Shown: piece by piece, positions 9,086 through 16,902 of the stretch
Layout of the letters: each line of letters opens with the position of its first letter
Position numbering within the stretch: the stretch's first letter is position 1
Assembly: GCA_046498185.1 (NCBI GenBank)
Contig: JAWOBE010000178.1
Location: 1-33,882 of the forward strand
Length of the DNA: 33,882 nt
Direction of reading: 5' to 3'
Origin: CAYXDR01 sp046498185
GTDB taxonomy: Bacteria > Desulfobacterota > DSM-4660 > Desulfatiglandales > Desulfatiglandaceae
Notes under the pieces: generated by a model
Told to the model about the DNA's origin: nothing
The model's database searches: none
Seen by the model: the letters and a program-made list of their open reading frames with translations, nothing else
Made by a program: the position numbers and the translations under genes

Positions 9086-12000
9086 TCCGATTCCCCCATG
9101 CCGGCGACCAAAGGGCCCAATATACCGACCGCCACATCTCCGAAAGCCGGAAGCTCCAACAGACCGGTTTCCTTGAAACAAAGCTCATTATAAGGATCCT
9201 CACACTCCCCCCTGGACATTGTTGAACCTTCCCATTTGCGGTGGGCGCGATCGAGTGCGTCCTTTTCCGAAATTCCCCTTGCACGAGCCGTGATATAGGT
9301 CCACGAGACTTCCGGCGAAAACGGAAGCGGCCTGCGAAGCCCTTCCCGGTAAAACTCTAATAAACCGCCGATAGCGATTTTGGGATCCGAGATTTCGTCG
9401 AAATAACGAGCCGCCCACGATCTCCCGGACCGCCCTTGCCCGGAAAGGCCCGCAACGACACTTCTTTTCCTGACTCCAGGAGGTGAAGACAAGCACAGGA
9501 CCAGGTGTTTTATCCAGGCTTTAATCATATCCGCGGCTTTAAGCCGGGCGTAGCGGTAAGCCAGGATTCCATCACTGTTAAGGCTTCCGATGAAACCGGT
9601 CAGCTCAAACCCGGAAACATTTAGAGACACTTCCAGAGATGCGGCCTCCGGCCCCGGGGTAATCGTGCGTAACCGACGAGCGAAATCTTCAACCTGGCTC
9701 ACGGTGCGCTCGAAAAAACGCCGTCCGACGTTTCCATGCGGCAGGATTCCTTCGCTGCGTACCAAATCCATCAAAACTGACGGATCCCTGCCCTCAAGAA
9801 GCCATGAAAGTATCCTGTTTTCCAGCCGGTACAGCTCCAGGCCGCCGAGGGAGAAAGGCTCACGCTCTTCAAGGGCCAAAGTCTTATCGTCAAGTGTTAT
9901 TCCCAGTCGGTTTTTCAGCAGGTAGCGAGCCGGATGTGAAAAAAAAGCGCATAAATCTTCAAGCTTCACCTGTTGCAGCCCGGTTTGAGGTGGTGGTATT
10001 TCTTCGGATATAAACGGCGAGGGCTTTTTCCGAGGACCGGACAAAGCCCGGGCGGCATCGAAGGATTCCGACGAATAGCTGAACAATCGGCCTCCAGGTC
10101 GAAAATAATCAGGGCTGAAGGGTTGCAAAGGATGATATACGACAATCTGTTCCCGCATATCTTTTTCCCCGGTAAAACCCTGTGAGATATAGTCCAGGAG
10201 TTCACTTACAACCACGGATGGGGGTATCGTGCTGTTATCGCGTATACTTCTTCCAACATGGCTTAAATAAAAAACATCCCGGGCGGAAAGCATGGCCTCG
10301 AGATACAAATAACGGTCGTCGGCACGCCGGGATCTATCCCCCCGGCGGGGTCGCCTGGCGATGAAGTCGAATCCTGCCTGGCTGGACCTCCGTGGATAGG
10401 CATCACTGTTCAAACCCATCAGGCATACGACCCTGAACGGGATGCTCCTCATGGGCAACATCGCGCAAAAGGTAACACCTCTTGATATAAAACCGCTTCC
10501 ATATTCGGTTTTTTCAAGTCCACGGGCAAGAAGCCACTTGATTGCTGCAAGATCGACGGCGCCTGAAAAACCGGCCGAAACCGCAGCTTCGCTCATATCC
10601 TGAAGCGCCCTCCTCAGGATCCCAAGATCAGCTGCAAAAGCATCCGAATCCGAAAAAAGACTTTCCCAAAGATTTTCCAGGTCGGATGCCCATTGAACCG
10701 GAGTTCTGGGGGTATGAAAAGACCTTGTATATTCAAACAACCGATTTAGAAAGGTACACAGCCTGCCCAATACCTCGGCGTCCTGTCCTTCGAGATCGTC
10801 GTACGGGGAAATCCCTGCGAATGTCTTCTCACCCCCCCCGGGTGCGGCATAACCGAGAAGCAATCTCGAAACACCGGCCGACCAGGTGTTTTCTTCATAA
10901 GCAGGAAGTCCCACCTCGACTTTTCCGGATCCGTCGATCCCCCAGCAGACGCGGACATCCTTGATCCATCGCTTGACGGTGCTCAGCCTATCTCCCTGAA
11001 TTGCGAACCTGGCGCCTATCGGGTCCGCTTCCAAAACAGCGGCCACTTCGGATGATGTGTAGCGCCCACCGCACAATTCCAGAATCTTCAAAAAAGTATC
11101 GACGACCGTGCTTTCACTGCACAAACTCCGATCCGCGATTGAAAAAGGAATGGAGCCCGAACCCCCGGAGGACTTCTCGAACACCGAACGAATAAACGGC
11201 GCATACACTTCGATTTCCGGCGTCATCACCACTATGTCTTCGCAGGCCAGCTCATTATTTCTATCCAGGAGGTCAAGCAACACGTCGTGAAGCACTTCCA
11301 CCTCCCGCATCGGGCTGTGGCACGCATGGATTTGAACGGAGCGGTCGGAGGACGAAATGAATTCCCGCGTTTCGCTGGTTTTCCGATTGAACATGTGGAG
11401 GATATCGGACTGTATGCAGTGAAGGAGCGAATCCTTTCCGGGCTCTTGAAAAGATTCCCATGCGTTGTGTGGAAATTCACCGGTCAAATCGAAGAAATCT
11501 CTTCCCAGAGCTCCGAGCGACGATAAAAGCGGGTTCCCGGTCTCCGCATAAAGATCAGTACCGGCCGCCCCTGCCTCGGCGACCCGTCTCGCCCCGGTGA
11601 GCACCGTCTTCTCGCTCACAAGATCCCCCCAATATTCCATGCACGGGTTCATCAGAAAAAAGTTCACCTCGGTCAACTGCCCGATACCCGCGAGCAGTTC
11701 CATGTGAAACCGTGGAAGCGCGGATATCCCGAAAATCGACAGTCTTCCGGGAAAAACGTCGGGGGGAACTTCATCTCTTTTGATCATCGAAAGAAAATCC
11801 CGGGCTGCAGCGGCCCGGTGTTCCATTTCATGTCCGGAGGAAAGCATACGCCAGAGAAGAGCCTGCCAGTGGGTTTCCTCTCCTCTTTCCCAGCGGAGCA
11901 CCATTTCGGGTCTGAAAAGGAGATACTGGTCGAAAGTGTCTGAGATCAAGGAACTCAGCTGAAGACGTTTGAGATCTCCGTCCCCGGTATTCAAATAATC

Positions 12001-12339
12001 GCGAAGACTTTTAAATTCCCGATGCTCGAGGCACGCCGGAAGAATTTCCATGATCCGCCAGGCGGCCACATCAGGAGAAAAGAGTTCCGTTTGATAACGA
12101 TCCGGAAAGATTTTGGAAAAATTTTTTTGAAGGAAGCGGTTGGGAAAAGGAAACCATAAATTGGCCGAAATGCCGTGTGCCGCCGCGAGCCGCATTCGCA
12201 GCCATCTTTCCATCCCCCGGCTCTGGACAATCACGACTTCCTGGGTCAAAGGAGAATCAAGGGGCCGACGCAGAAGATCACTCAATGCCCCGGCAAGCAC
12301 TTCGAGCCTGTTGCTTGTAAATATCTTAATGCCCGGCAC
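9082..12339 (-). CDS. recC: RecBCD subunit RecC (exodeoxyribonuclease V gamma chain)
   Basis: RecC is the scaffold of RecBCD that splits the duplex and scans for Chi. The product from a GTG at 12339 is 1085 residues (E. coli 1122). It begins MPGIKIFTSNRLEVLA, which lines up with the MLRVYHSNRLDVL start of E. coli RecC, and continues with VIVQSRGMERWLRMRLA and WFPFPNRFL. Later signatures include HACHSPMREVEVLHDVLLDLL, VVMTPEIEVYAPFI, PMRSIPFRVVCLMGLN and a C-terminal inactive nuclease-like domain. The GTG has GAGAG six bases upstream. An upstream TTG at 12405 would overlap the ferritin stop and adds 22 residues without family similarity. The gene overlaps recB by four bases. Confidence 0.93.
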   Translation of the reverse strand: MPGIKIFTSNRLEVLAGALSDLLRRPLDSPLTQEVVIVQSRGMERWLRMRLAAAHGISANLWFPFPNRFLQKNFSKIFPDRYQTELFSPDVAAWRIMEILPACLEHREFKSLRDYLNTGDGDLKRLQLSSLISDTFDQYLLFRPEMVLRWERGEETHWQALLWRMLSSGHEMEHRAAAARDFLSMIKRDEVPPDVFPGRLSIFGISALPRFHMELLAGIGQLTEVNFFLMNPCMEYWGDLVSEKTVLTGARRVAEAGAAGTDLYAETGNPLLSSLGALGRDFFDLTGEFPHNAWESFQEPGKDSLLHCIQSDILHMFNRKTSETREFISSSDRSVQIHACHSPMREVEVLHDVLLDLLDRNNELACEDIVVMTPEIEVYAPFIRSVFEKSSGGSGSIPFSIADRSLCSESTVVDTFLKILELCGGRYTSSEVAAVLEADPIGARFAIQGDRLSTVKRWIKDVRVCWGIDGSGKVEVGLPAYEENTWSAGVSRLLLGYAAPGGGEKTFAGISPYDDLEGQDAEVLGRLCTFLNRLFEYTRSFHTPRTPVQWASDLENLWESLFSDSDAFAADLGILRRALQDMSEAAVSAGFSGAVDLAAIKWLLARGLEKTEYGSGFISRGVTFCAMLPMRSIPFRVVCLMGLNSDAYPRRSSQAGFDFIARRPRRGDRSRRADDRYLYLEAMLSARDVFYLSHVGRSIRDNSTIPPSVVVSELLDYISQGFTGEKDMREQIVVYHPLQPFSPDYFRPGGRLFSYSSESFDAARALSGPRKKPSPFISEEIPPPQTGLQQVKLEDLCAFFSHPARYLLKNRLGITLDDKTLALEEREPFSLGGLELYRLENRILSWLLEGRDPSVLMDLVRSEGILPHGNVGRRFFERTVSQVEDFARRLRTITPGPEAASLEVSLNVSGFELTGFIGSLNSDGILAYRYARLKAADMIKAWIKHLVLCLSSPPGVRKRSVVAGLSGQGRSGRSWAARYFDEISDPKIAIGGLLEFYREGLRRPLPFSPEVSWTYITARARGISEKDALDRAHRKWEGSTMSRGECEDPYNELCFKETGLLELPAFGDVAVGILGPLVAGMGESE

Positions 12340-12401
12340 GAAAAGCTCTCGTTGAATACGATCGACCGCAATAGGCCTCTGTGAAAAACCGTTCAGCGGT
12401 A

Positions 12402-12857
12402 TCAATCGCCGATTTTAGCCATATAATCGTCCAGGATGGTCTCCAGGGCGAATTTATGCTTGGCTTCCTCCCGGGCGAGAAAATCAAATATTTTTCTATG
12501 TTCCTCGATTTCCGCCTTTTCGGCCAGCGCCGAATACAGTGCCAAGGCCTTTTCTTCCCTTTTCGCGGCGAGAATCAAAACGTCGGAATAAGGAAGCCCC
12601 GGAGAATAGTTGAAATCCACGACATAATCGCTCCGTTTGAGATCCGGGACAGGTTGCGTTTCATGATGTTTGAGATTTTCTTTCGTTAAATTGCGGAGCA
12701 TCTCCTCGTGTTTTCGCTCCTCGCCTGCGAACTCGATAAATCTTTCCTTTCCGGCGGAATAGGCCTCCTGAGAACTCAGCTCTTCATAAAAGCGCACGGC
12801 CTCTCGTTCCTTTTCGATAGCAAACTCTATTATTTTTTCGAAATTTTCAAACTTCAT
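12402..12857 (-). CDS. Ferritin-like diiron protein (rubrerythrin type, no rubredoxin domain)
   Basis: This is a 151-residue ferritin-like four-helix protein. Candidate iron ligands are Glu19, Glu47 with His50 (EERKH), Glu102, and Glu131 with His134 (EEAKH), the pattern of the rubrerythrin diiron site. No CxxC rubredoxin-like domain is present. Relatives handle peroxide or iron in anaerobes; the exact role here is unknown. The ATG at 12857 has GGAGGA in the ideal position (bases 12868-12863). It is the first gene of the run leading into recC: its stop lies 62 bases before the recC start, and no terminator is visible between them. A candidate promoter and palindrome lie about 100 bases upstream. 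Association with recCBD is unusual. Confidence 0.85.
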   Translation of the reverse strand: MKFENFEKIIEFAIEKEREAVRFYEELSSQEAYSAGKERFIEFAGEERKHEEMLRNLTKENLKHHETQPVPDLKRSDYVVDFNYSPGLPYSDVLILAAKREEKALALYSALAEKAEIEEHRKIFDFLAREEAKHKFALETILDDYMAKIGD

Positions 12858-12941
12858 GGCTTCCTCCGGTCGAATTTGTCATGGCGCAGCCTGATTATTA
12901 CGCTCCATCCTCCCGAGTACGGCTTCCCGATCAACCATCCG

Positions 12942-12980
12942 CGTAGACGACAGTCTACGTAAAAAACCTGAACGTGTCAA
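12942..12980 (-). promoter_or_regulatory. Candidate promoter with operator-like palindrome upstream of ferritin-recCBD
   Basis: On the minus strand a perfect -35 TTGACA (12980-12975) is followed after 17 bases by TAGACT (12957-12952). The -10 lies inside an inverted repeat, CGTAGAC / GTCTACG at 12942-12948 and 12953-12959 separated by four bases, which also reaches the expected start point near 12945. A protein bound there would block RNA polymerase. The arms read AGAC-N4-GTCT at the core; I do not recognise the regulator. Confidence 0.6.
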
Positions 12981-13015
12981 AAAAAAGCGCCCATCCGCCC
13001 CTACCCGGCTTACAT

Positions 13016-14455
13016 TCAATCGGTACGGCTCTCCCGACCATTTTCGGTTGAGCCTTTCTTCGCGGGCTTCTTTCGCCTGCGTCTTCGGGGAGGCTTGGAA
13101 CCTTCGTCGGATTTTTTCCCGGGGCCTCCTTTCTCGGTGTTCCCGGCCCCTGGCTGCTTGCTCCCCCTTCTTCGGACACCCGGTTTCCGGCTTTTCAGGG
13201 AGGAAGGGGCTGAACTGACTTTTCTGCGAGGTTGAATTCGGCCGGCGGTGTCTTTTTTAAACCAATCCTCTTCCGGCCATAACGTGGCAATCTTGTAGCC
13301 GAGCATGTTTTCAAGGGATTCAAGATGGTATACATATTCTTCACAGGCAAGCGAAACAGCCTTCCCGGTTTTCCCGGCCCGGGCTGTGCGCCCGATCCGG
13401 TGAACATAATTTTCGCTGTCCTGAGGCAAATCATAATTGATCACATGGCTGATATCCTCGACATGTATACCGCGCGAGGCCACGTCGGTCGCCAGCAGGA
13501 TCTTGATATCGCCTTTTTTGAAATTCTTCATCAATCTTAGACGTTGTTTCTGTGGTAAATCCCCGGTGATGCCTTCAGCCGGGTAACCGTTGCCCTTGAG
13601 CTTCGCCGTAACCCATTCTACACCGGCCTTGGTATTCAAAAAAATGAGAACCCTGCTCCATTCCTCTCTTTCCAGGAGACCCAGGAGAAGAGACAGTTTT
13701 TCATTTTTACCCACGTGAATCAAGCTCTGCTCGATTCCTTCCACCGTGAGACGTTCCGGGGCGATTGAAACCATTTCGGGCAGGTTCATATATTCGTAGG
13801 TGAGCTCCATTACCCGGTAGGAAAGCGTGGCTGAAAAAAGCATGGTCTGCCGCTTGTCGTAAGGGGGAAGCCTGCGGAGAATATAGCGCATGTCCTTCGT
13901 GAAACCCAGATCGAACAGGCGGTCGGCCTCGTCAATTACAAGAATCCGTATGCCCTTCGGGTCGAAAACCTTCTGTTTCATGTAGTCTATGATCCGGCCG
14001 GGGGTGCATATGATGATGTCCGATCCCTCCTGAAGGATCTCGGCCTGTTTTTTATAGTCGATGCCGCCGACGACCTGTGCAATTCGAAGTCCGGTGTGCC
14101 TACCGATCATTTTAGCTTCGTCAAATATTTGAATCGCCAATTCCCGGGTCGGAGCCACTATCAGAGCCGCGGGCCGATAAGGCTCTCTTTCGGCTGTTTC
14201 AAGAAGACGAGAAAAAATAGTCACCAGAAACGCAGCAGTTTTTCCAGTGCCGGTCTGCGCCTGGCCTGCTACATCCCTGCCTGCCAGCGAAAGGGGCAGC
14301 ACCTCGGCCTGTATAGGGGTGCAGCAGGTATAGCCGGTATCTCTTATTCCGTTTTTGACATCTTCTGGTAGATCGAACGAATCGAATCTGACTTCGGTGA
14401 GAAATGAAGGGCCGAGGGGCTTATTAAAAGGTAACTCCAATGGATCATCGGTCAT
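13016..14455 (-). CDS. rhlB: DEAD-box ATP-dependent RNA helicase, RhlB type, with basic C-terminal tail
   Basis: This is an RNA-unwinding SF2 helicase of 479 residues. Visible motifs are the Q-motif region 23-54 ending GYTCCTPIQAEVLP, Walker A AQTGTGKT at 66-73, APTRELAIQI, GG and TPGR, DEAD at 175-178, SAT at 208-210, and in domain 2 ATDVASRGIHVEDI and HRIGRTARAGKTG. The helicase core is closest to RhlB (GRDVAGQAQTGTGKTAAF). The last 70 residues are rich in Arg, Lys, Ser, Gly and Pro and are probably disordered and RNA-binding. RhlB homologues take part in mRNA decay and ribosome or cold-adaptation functions. The ATG at 14455 is preceded by AGGAG with an eight-base gap, and a candidate promoter lies at 14551-14579. 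RhlE or another DEAD-box subtype cannot be fully excluded. Confidence 0.9.
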   Translation of the reverse strand: MTDDPLELPFNKPLGPSFLTEVRFDSFDLPEDVKNGIRDTGYTCCTPIQAEVLPLSLAGRDVAGQAQTGTGKTAAFLVTIFSRLLETAEREPYRPAALIVAPTRELAIQIFDEAKMIGRHTGLRIAQVVGGIDYKKQAEILQEGSDIIICTPGRIIDYMKQKVFDPKGIRILVIDEADRLFDLGFTKDMRYILRRLPPYDKRQTMLFSATLSYRVMELTYEYMNLPEMVSIAPERLTVEGIEQSLIHVGKNEKLSLLLGLLEREEWSRVLIFLNTKAGVEWVTAKLKGNGYPAEGITGDLPQKQRLRLMKNFKKGDIKILLATDVASRGIHVEDISHVINYDLPQDSENYVHRIGRTARAGKTGKAVSLACEEYVYHLESLENMLGYKIATLWPEEDWFKKDTAGRIQPRRKVSSAPSSLKSRKPGVRRRGSKQPGAGNTEKGGPGKKSDEGSKPPRRRRRKKPAKKGSTENGRESRTD

Positions 14456-14550
14456 TAAATGGTCTCCTGGTAAAGCTGAATTGTAGAAGCAGGCTTTCGA
14501 GCGAACGAAATCTTCCCCTTATCGATTCATTCATAAAAAGATTTACGTGA

Positions 14551-14579
14551 AGCATACAAGCCACATATTTCAGGCTCAA
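14551..14579 (-). promoter_or_regulatory. Candidate promoter of the rhlB-type helicase gene
   Basis: On the minus strand TTGAGC (14579-14574) is followed after 17 bases by TATGCT (14556-14551), preceded by TG two bases upstream as in extended -10 promoters. The predicted start near 14544 leaves a leader of about 90 bases before the ATG at 14455. Confidence 0.5.
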
Positions 14580-14608
14580 ATTTGATGCCCTCGTAATACG
14601 TAGTATCC

Positions 14609-14714
14609 CCGCCTTATGGGCGTCGGGATCGGTATCGGGGTCGAAAATGCCGCCGATCAACTTCCGATACCGATGCCGATACCGACGCCGAGGGACATCG
14701 TTGTTTTGACTTTA
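14609..14714 (-). repeat. GC-rich imperfect-palindrome repeat, left copy (inverted relative to 15556-15655)
   Basis: Read on the minus strand, this segment matches the plus strand of 15556-15655 along most of its length: AAGTCAAAA, TGTCC, several GTCGG/ATCGG units, GTCGGTATCGGAAGTTG, TTTTCGACCCCGA, GACGCC, ATAAGGCGG. The copy itself forms a long hairpin, with arms 14619-14638 and 14670-14689 pairing at 18 of 20 positions around a 31-base loop. It abuts the 3' end of the CBS-ACT gene. No ORF for mobility is present, so it behaves like a REP or MITE-type intergenic element. Confidence 0.75.
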
Positions 14715-14722
14715 CGACGCCA

Positions 14723-15391
14723 TCAAGTTTTATCGATGGGGTCTTTTGCAGTGTAAAGAACCATGAATTTCTGGTTGAGCGACGCCACCAGCCGCTCGAG
14801 CGCATCATCGGGAATCGGTTTTATCCGCATGAACACGTGCCGGTATCCATCATCGGCCGTATCCGTACTGCTTAGGATGCTTACTATCTGAGCATTTTCC
14901 CTCCGGATCACATCGGCGACGTCCCTGATGCTTCCGGGTCGATCTTCGAGGTTGAACCCGAATTGAACGCCTCGTTGATAGATACCGGTTATCGAAACCA
15001 GAAACCGCAGCACATCCACCTGGGAAATGATCCCCACCAGCTCACCCTCGTCGGTGGCAACGGGCATCCCTGTCACCTTATTTTCCAGCATTCGCAATGC
15101 TGCAAGCTCGACGGATTCATAAGGCCGCATCGTAACCGGGTTCGGCTGCATTACATCTCGTGCTTTCAACTCCCCGAGAAGATGATAGAGCTCTCTCGCG
15201 GTCATCGTCGTCGTCTTGGACGGTGTGGCTTCCTTCACGTCCTGATCCGTGATCATCCCAACAAGGCCCCGATCGCGTATTACCGGTACGTGACGAATGC
15301 CATGAGTTTCAAAGCGGTGGATAACATCGACTATCGGCGTATCCTCCGTCACCGTTACCACCCCGGTGCTCATCCAGTTCTGTACCTGCAT
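14723..15391 (-). CDS. CBS-CBS-ACT domain protein, AcuB-like
   Basis: This is a 222-residue soluble regulatory protein with two CBS domains (about 6-60 and 75-132), which usually bind adenine nucleotides, and an ACT domain (about 140-210) starting at FNLEDRPGSIRDVADVI. The architecture is that of AcuB-like proteins; the ligand and target here are unknown. The ATG at 15391 is preceded by AAGGAG with a good gap, and a candidate promoter lies at 15445-15474. The stop codon sits at the edge of the repeat element that follows; the final residues KDPIDKT run up to the element's TTGATG edge. A second, inverted copy of the element lies beyond the promoter, so the gene is bracketed. Confidence 0.85.
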   Translation of the reverse strand: MQVQNWMSTGVVTVTEDTPIVDVIHRFETHGIRHVPVIRDRGLVGMITDQDVKEATPSKTTTMTARELYHLLGELKARDVMQPNPVTMRPYESVELAALRMLENKVTGMPVATDEGELVGIISQVDVLRFLVSITGIYQRGVQFGFNLEDRPGSIRDVADVIRRENAQIVSILSSTDTADDGYRHVFMRIKPIPDDALERLVASLNQKFMVLYTAKDPIDKT

Positions 15392-15444
15392 AACCGCTCC
15401 TTCGCCCTTCGTCCCTGAACGGCTCCCAACAACCGTTTTTTTTA

Positions 15445-15474
15445 ATATTAGCCCGGTGCATGCCTGTTAGTCAA
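15445..15474 (-). promoter_or_regulatory. Candidate promoter of the CBS-ACT gene
   Basis: On the minus strand TTGACT (15474-15469) is followed after 18 bases by TAATAT (15450-15445), with an A/T-rich tract downstream. Transcription would start about 45 bases before the ATG at 15391. Confidence 0.5.
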
Positions 15475-15555
15475 TCTATGCCTTTCATGGAACCTTGATG
15501 TATGATAAAGAGAATGGTACTTAACGAGATTTTGTCAACATTGATGACCTCTCTA

Positions 15556-15655
15556 AAAAGTCAAAATGACCCTGTCCGTCGGGGTCGGGGTCGCTGTCGG
15601 CGTCGGTATCGGAAGTTGGCGGAAGACCTTTTCGACCCCGACGCCGATAAGGCGG
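15556..15655 (+). repeat. GC-rich imperfect-palindrome repeat, right copy (inverted relative to 14609-14714)
   Basis: This is the second copy of the element, in the opposite orientation. It keeps the AAGTCAAAA edge, the GTCGGTATCGGAAGTTG core and the TTTTCGACCCCGACGCC end. Its own hairpin is shorter: TCGGCGTCGG at 15597-15606 can pair with CCGACGCCGA at 15638-15647. It lies between the CBS-ACT promoter and lapA. A 63-codon frame through it (15502-15693) is an artefact of the repeat. Confidence 0.75.
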
Positions 15656-15696
15656 CCAGGTACTTTTACGAGCCCTTAAACATTCGAGATTAGAAC

Positions 15697-15897
15697 ATGG
15701 TACGAAAAATCATTTTTTGGATTCTGATTGCCTTGTTGCTCGTTTTCATCGTTCAGAACACCCAGGTGGTCCAGGTGAAATTCCTAATCTGGACCATGTC
15801 TATGTCCCGGGGGATCGTGCTGCTCGGGACGTTCCTGATGGGGGTGGTGGTTACGCTCTTAGTGAAGCTGACCGCCAGGAGCAAGAGGACGAAATAA
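15697..15897 (+). CDS. lapA: LapA-domain small inner-membrane protein
   Basis: This is a 66-residue protein with two predicted membrane helices (about 5-22 and 40-58) and a short basic tail TARSKRTK. The segment VFIVQNTQVVQVKFLIWTM matches the LapA / DUF1049 family pattern (FIxQNxxxVxVxFL). In E. coli LapA works with LapB and FtsH in regulating LPS synthesis; here that is only a family-based expectation, although an ftsH gene lies elsewhere in the window. No good Shine-Dalgarno sequence precedes the ATG, so translation may be weak. It ends 17 bases from the convergent sucD-type gene. Confidence 0.8.
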   Translation: MVRKIIFWILIALLLVFIVQNTQVVQVKFLIWTMSMSRGIVLLGTFLMGVVVTLLVKLTARSKRTK

Positions 15898-15914
15898 CAG
15901 GTGACAGGCCGATC

Positions 15915-16793
15915 TCACAAAGAGGCAAGCCCCCTGTCCACGGCCCATTGATTGGCCTGAACAGGGCTTTCGAGAATTGTCACCCCGGCGGTCTTCAAAG
16001 CTTCGACCTTTCCCTGGACCGTTCCCGCTGAGCCTCGAACAATGGCTCCTGCGTGGCCCATGCGCTTGCCCGGGGGTGAAAATCGGCCGGCGATATACGC
16101 CGCCACGGGTTTGCTCATATCGGTTGAAATATATTCGGCGGCTTTTTCTTCCTGTTCCCCTCCAACCTCGCCGACTATAATGACGGCATCGGTCCCTGCG
16201 TCTTTCTGGAAAAGCCTCAGGATGTCCGGGAGATTCGTCAAAACCACGGGGTCCGCCCCCATCCCGATTACTGTACTCTGCCCGACGCCTTTTTCGGAGA
16301 GTATGCCCGCGAATTCATAAGAAAGAGTGCCACTTCTGGAAATCACCCCCACCCTGCCGGGTGAAAAAAGCGACGACGGCATAATCCCGATCTTTCCCTT
16401 ACCCGGCACCAGGATGCCGGGGGTGGTGGGGCCGAGGGCGAAAACACCCTTTTCCCTGGCGTACGCACGCATCTTCATCACATCGTGGACCGGCACATGC
16501 TCCGGAACGACCAGGATAAATTTCACACCCGCATCCACTGTCTCATAAAAAGCATCCATCACAAATGGAGCCGGCACAAAAAAAACCGAAGAATCAGCCC
16601 CGGTCTCTTCAACAGCCTCGGCTACACTGTCGAAGACAGGAAGCCCCTCCACCTTCGAGCCACCTTTTCCCGGCGTGACGCCGCCTACCACCTTCGTCCC
16701 GTATTCCAGCATCCAGCGGGTCTGAGCGCGACCGATCTTTCCCGTTATCCCCTGCACTAGTACCCGTGTGCCGCTGTCGAGCAAAATACTCAT
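15915..16793 (-). CDS. sucD: Succinyl-CoA synthetase-type acyl-CoA ligase, alpha subunit (SucD-like), variant active site
   Basis: This is the alpha subunit of an ADP/GDP-forming acid-CoA ligase. It carries the CoA-binding Rossmann domain and the phospho-histidine: MGHAGAIV at 245-252, with His247 equivalent to E. coli His246. The 292-residue length fits the family (E. coli 289). GGVTPGKGG at 37-45 and VGVISRSGTLSYE are conserved. The usual GPNCPG loop, which holds an active-site Cys in E. coli, is GPTTPG (121-126), so the acyl substrate may not be succinate. I chose the ATG at 16793 because the product then starts MSILLDSGTRVLVQGITG like E. coli SucD; AAGGGA lies 9 bases upstream. It follows the beta-subunit gene by 109 bases. 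Confidence 0.88.
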   Translation of the reverse strand: MSILLDSGTRVLVQGITGKIGRAQTRWMLEYGTKVVGGVTPGKGGSKVEGLPVFDSVAEAVEETGADSSVFFVPAPFVMDAFYETVDAGVKFILVVPEHVPVHDVMKMRAYAREKGVFALGPTTPGILVPGKGKIGIMPSSLFSPGRVGVISRSGTLSYEFAGILSEKGVGQSTVIGMGADPVVLTNLPDILRLFQKDAGTDAVIIVGEVGGEQEEKAAEYISTDMSKPVAAYIAGRFSPPGKRMGHAGAIVRGSAGTVQGKVEALKTAGVTILESPVQANQWAVDRGLASL

Positions 16794-16902
16794 CGATAAA
16801 AATCCCTTCCCTGTTTGATTTTTCCCCCGGATAAACATGAATACCCGCAATAAGACCACGCCGCCTTTTCCGAAAGGCATCCTCCGAGGGAAGCCGTTCG
16901 GT

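Noticed and set aside
14613..14700. Possible CRISPR or tandem array because of recurring ATCGGT/GTCGGG units
   Set aside because: The units are contiguous and degenerate with no spacers, and they form one long hairpin; a second inverted copy elsewhere points to an interspersed element.
15502..15693. 63-codon frame MIKRMVLNEI...
   Set aside because: It runs through the GC-rich repeat (15556-15655), which produces the RRGRGRCRRRYR stretch; no ribosome binding site.
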